Below are positions 6,028 to 6,114 of a DNA stretch of 6,114 nt, one piece after another; within the stretch, counting starts at the first letter, position 1; every line of letters starts with the position of its first letter. The DNA is taken from contig JAEDMB010000115.1 of assembly GCA_016303235.1 (NCBI GenBank), forward strand, positions 1 through 6,114, in the 5' to 3' direction. The notes under the pieces were generated by a model. It was not told where the DNA came from. It saw only the letters and a program-made list of their open reading frames with translations, and did not search any database. The translations under genes and the position numbers were made by a program. The stretch comes from Oscillospiraceae bacterium. Lineage in GTDB: Bacteria > Bacillota > Clostridia > Oscillospirales > Ruminococcaceae.

Positions 6028-6104
6028 CGTAAGCTGAGAAACACTAATTTTTCAAAATAACGTAATATAGCCATAATTGAACGTTTTGCGTAAGCTGAAA
6101 AACA
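6028..6104. repeat. 16-bp direct repeat, copies 61 bp apart
   Basis: CGTAAGCTGAGAAACA (6028-6043) and CGTAAGCTGAAAAACA (6089-6104) match at 15 of 16 positions. The second copy ends near the right edge, so further copies may lie outside the window. The role is unknown. Confidence 0.55.
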
Positions 6105-6114
6105 TCAAAAAAGT

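Larger units (their letters stand above)
5785..6114. other. Intergenic stretch without a convincing gene
   Basis: 330 bases, very AT-rich. The open frames are short: 24 codons at 5808-5882 (+) and 38 codons at 5958-6074 (-), neither with a ribosome binding site. No standard terminator for the preceding operon was found. The stretch holds a hairpin-like dyad (5867-5901), a 6-bp tandem repeat GAGTCT twice (5853-5864), a 12-nt tandem repeat (5990-6013) and a 16-bp direct repeat (6028-6104). This density of small repeats suggests an old recombination or insertion boundary, but no element can be named. Confidence 0.5.

Noticed and set aside
5958..6074. 38-codon minus-strand frame ending after LGVSFGVKLKV
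   Set aside because: No ribosome binding site and no recognised family; the GVSFGVK pattern simply reflects the TGACCCC tandem repeat on the other strand.

Overview
The window is AT-rich with strong AGGAGG-type ribosome binding sites and TG-extended Gram-positive promoters. The proteins resemble clostridial families, which suggests a gut or rumen Firmicute, perhaps a Ruminococcus-like Oscillospiraceae; the genus is a guess. There are no RNA genes, no CRISPR array and no intact mobile element.

Layout. Positions 1-158 (+) hold the last codons of a gene that looks like a type I restriction HsdR subunit. It meets the next gene, which runs the opposite way, at a terminator that works in both directions (about 164-210). 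Positions 266-1381 (-) encode a short, single-domain MetE-like methyltransferase with all its zinc ligands. Upstream of it, on the same strand, lies a compact run of three regulators transcribed leftward: a DcuS/CitA-type sensor kinase (4675-3095), its DcuR/CitB-type response regulator (3084-2404) and a LysR-type regulator (2384-1488). The gaps are 10 and 19 nt, so one transcript is likely. A divergent promoter region (4676-4865) also serves a two-gene rightward operon: a PQ-loop/SemiSWEET-like small membrane protein (4866-5210) and an SGNH-hydrolase-like protein with altered catalytic motifs (5224-5784). The last 330 bases carry no convincing gene, only short repeats and dyads and a possible trace of a recombinase gene end.

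How it may work together. Three of the five complete transcription-unit leaders can be read in some detail. The MetE-like gene has a promoter (TTTACA-17-TATAAT with a TGTG extension). Two 15-bp palindromes sit about 65 and 35 bp upstream of its probable transcription start, 31 bp apart, each with a T-N11-A core and a shared TnGT-N7-ACnA skeleton read on the minus strand. This is the textbook arrangement for a LysR-type regulator and points to the adjacent LysR gene controlling the methyltransferase. The kinase promoter carries two TTTTGAAA direct repeats 21 bp apart, one over its -35 box, which are candidate response-regulator sites. The simplest model is a cascade: an external carboxylate-like ligand is sensed by the kinase and passed to the response regulator, which affects the divergent membrane-protein operon and the level of the LysR protein, which in turn sets the MetE-like gene. 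The individual parts are well supported; the wiring is inference.
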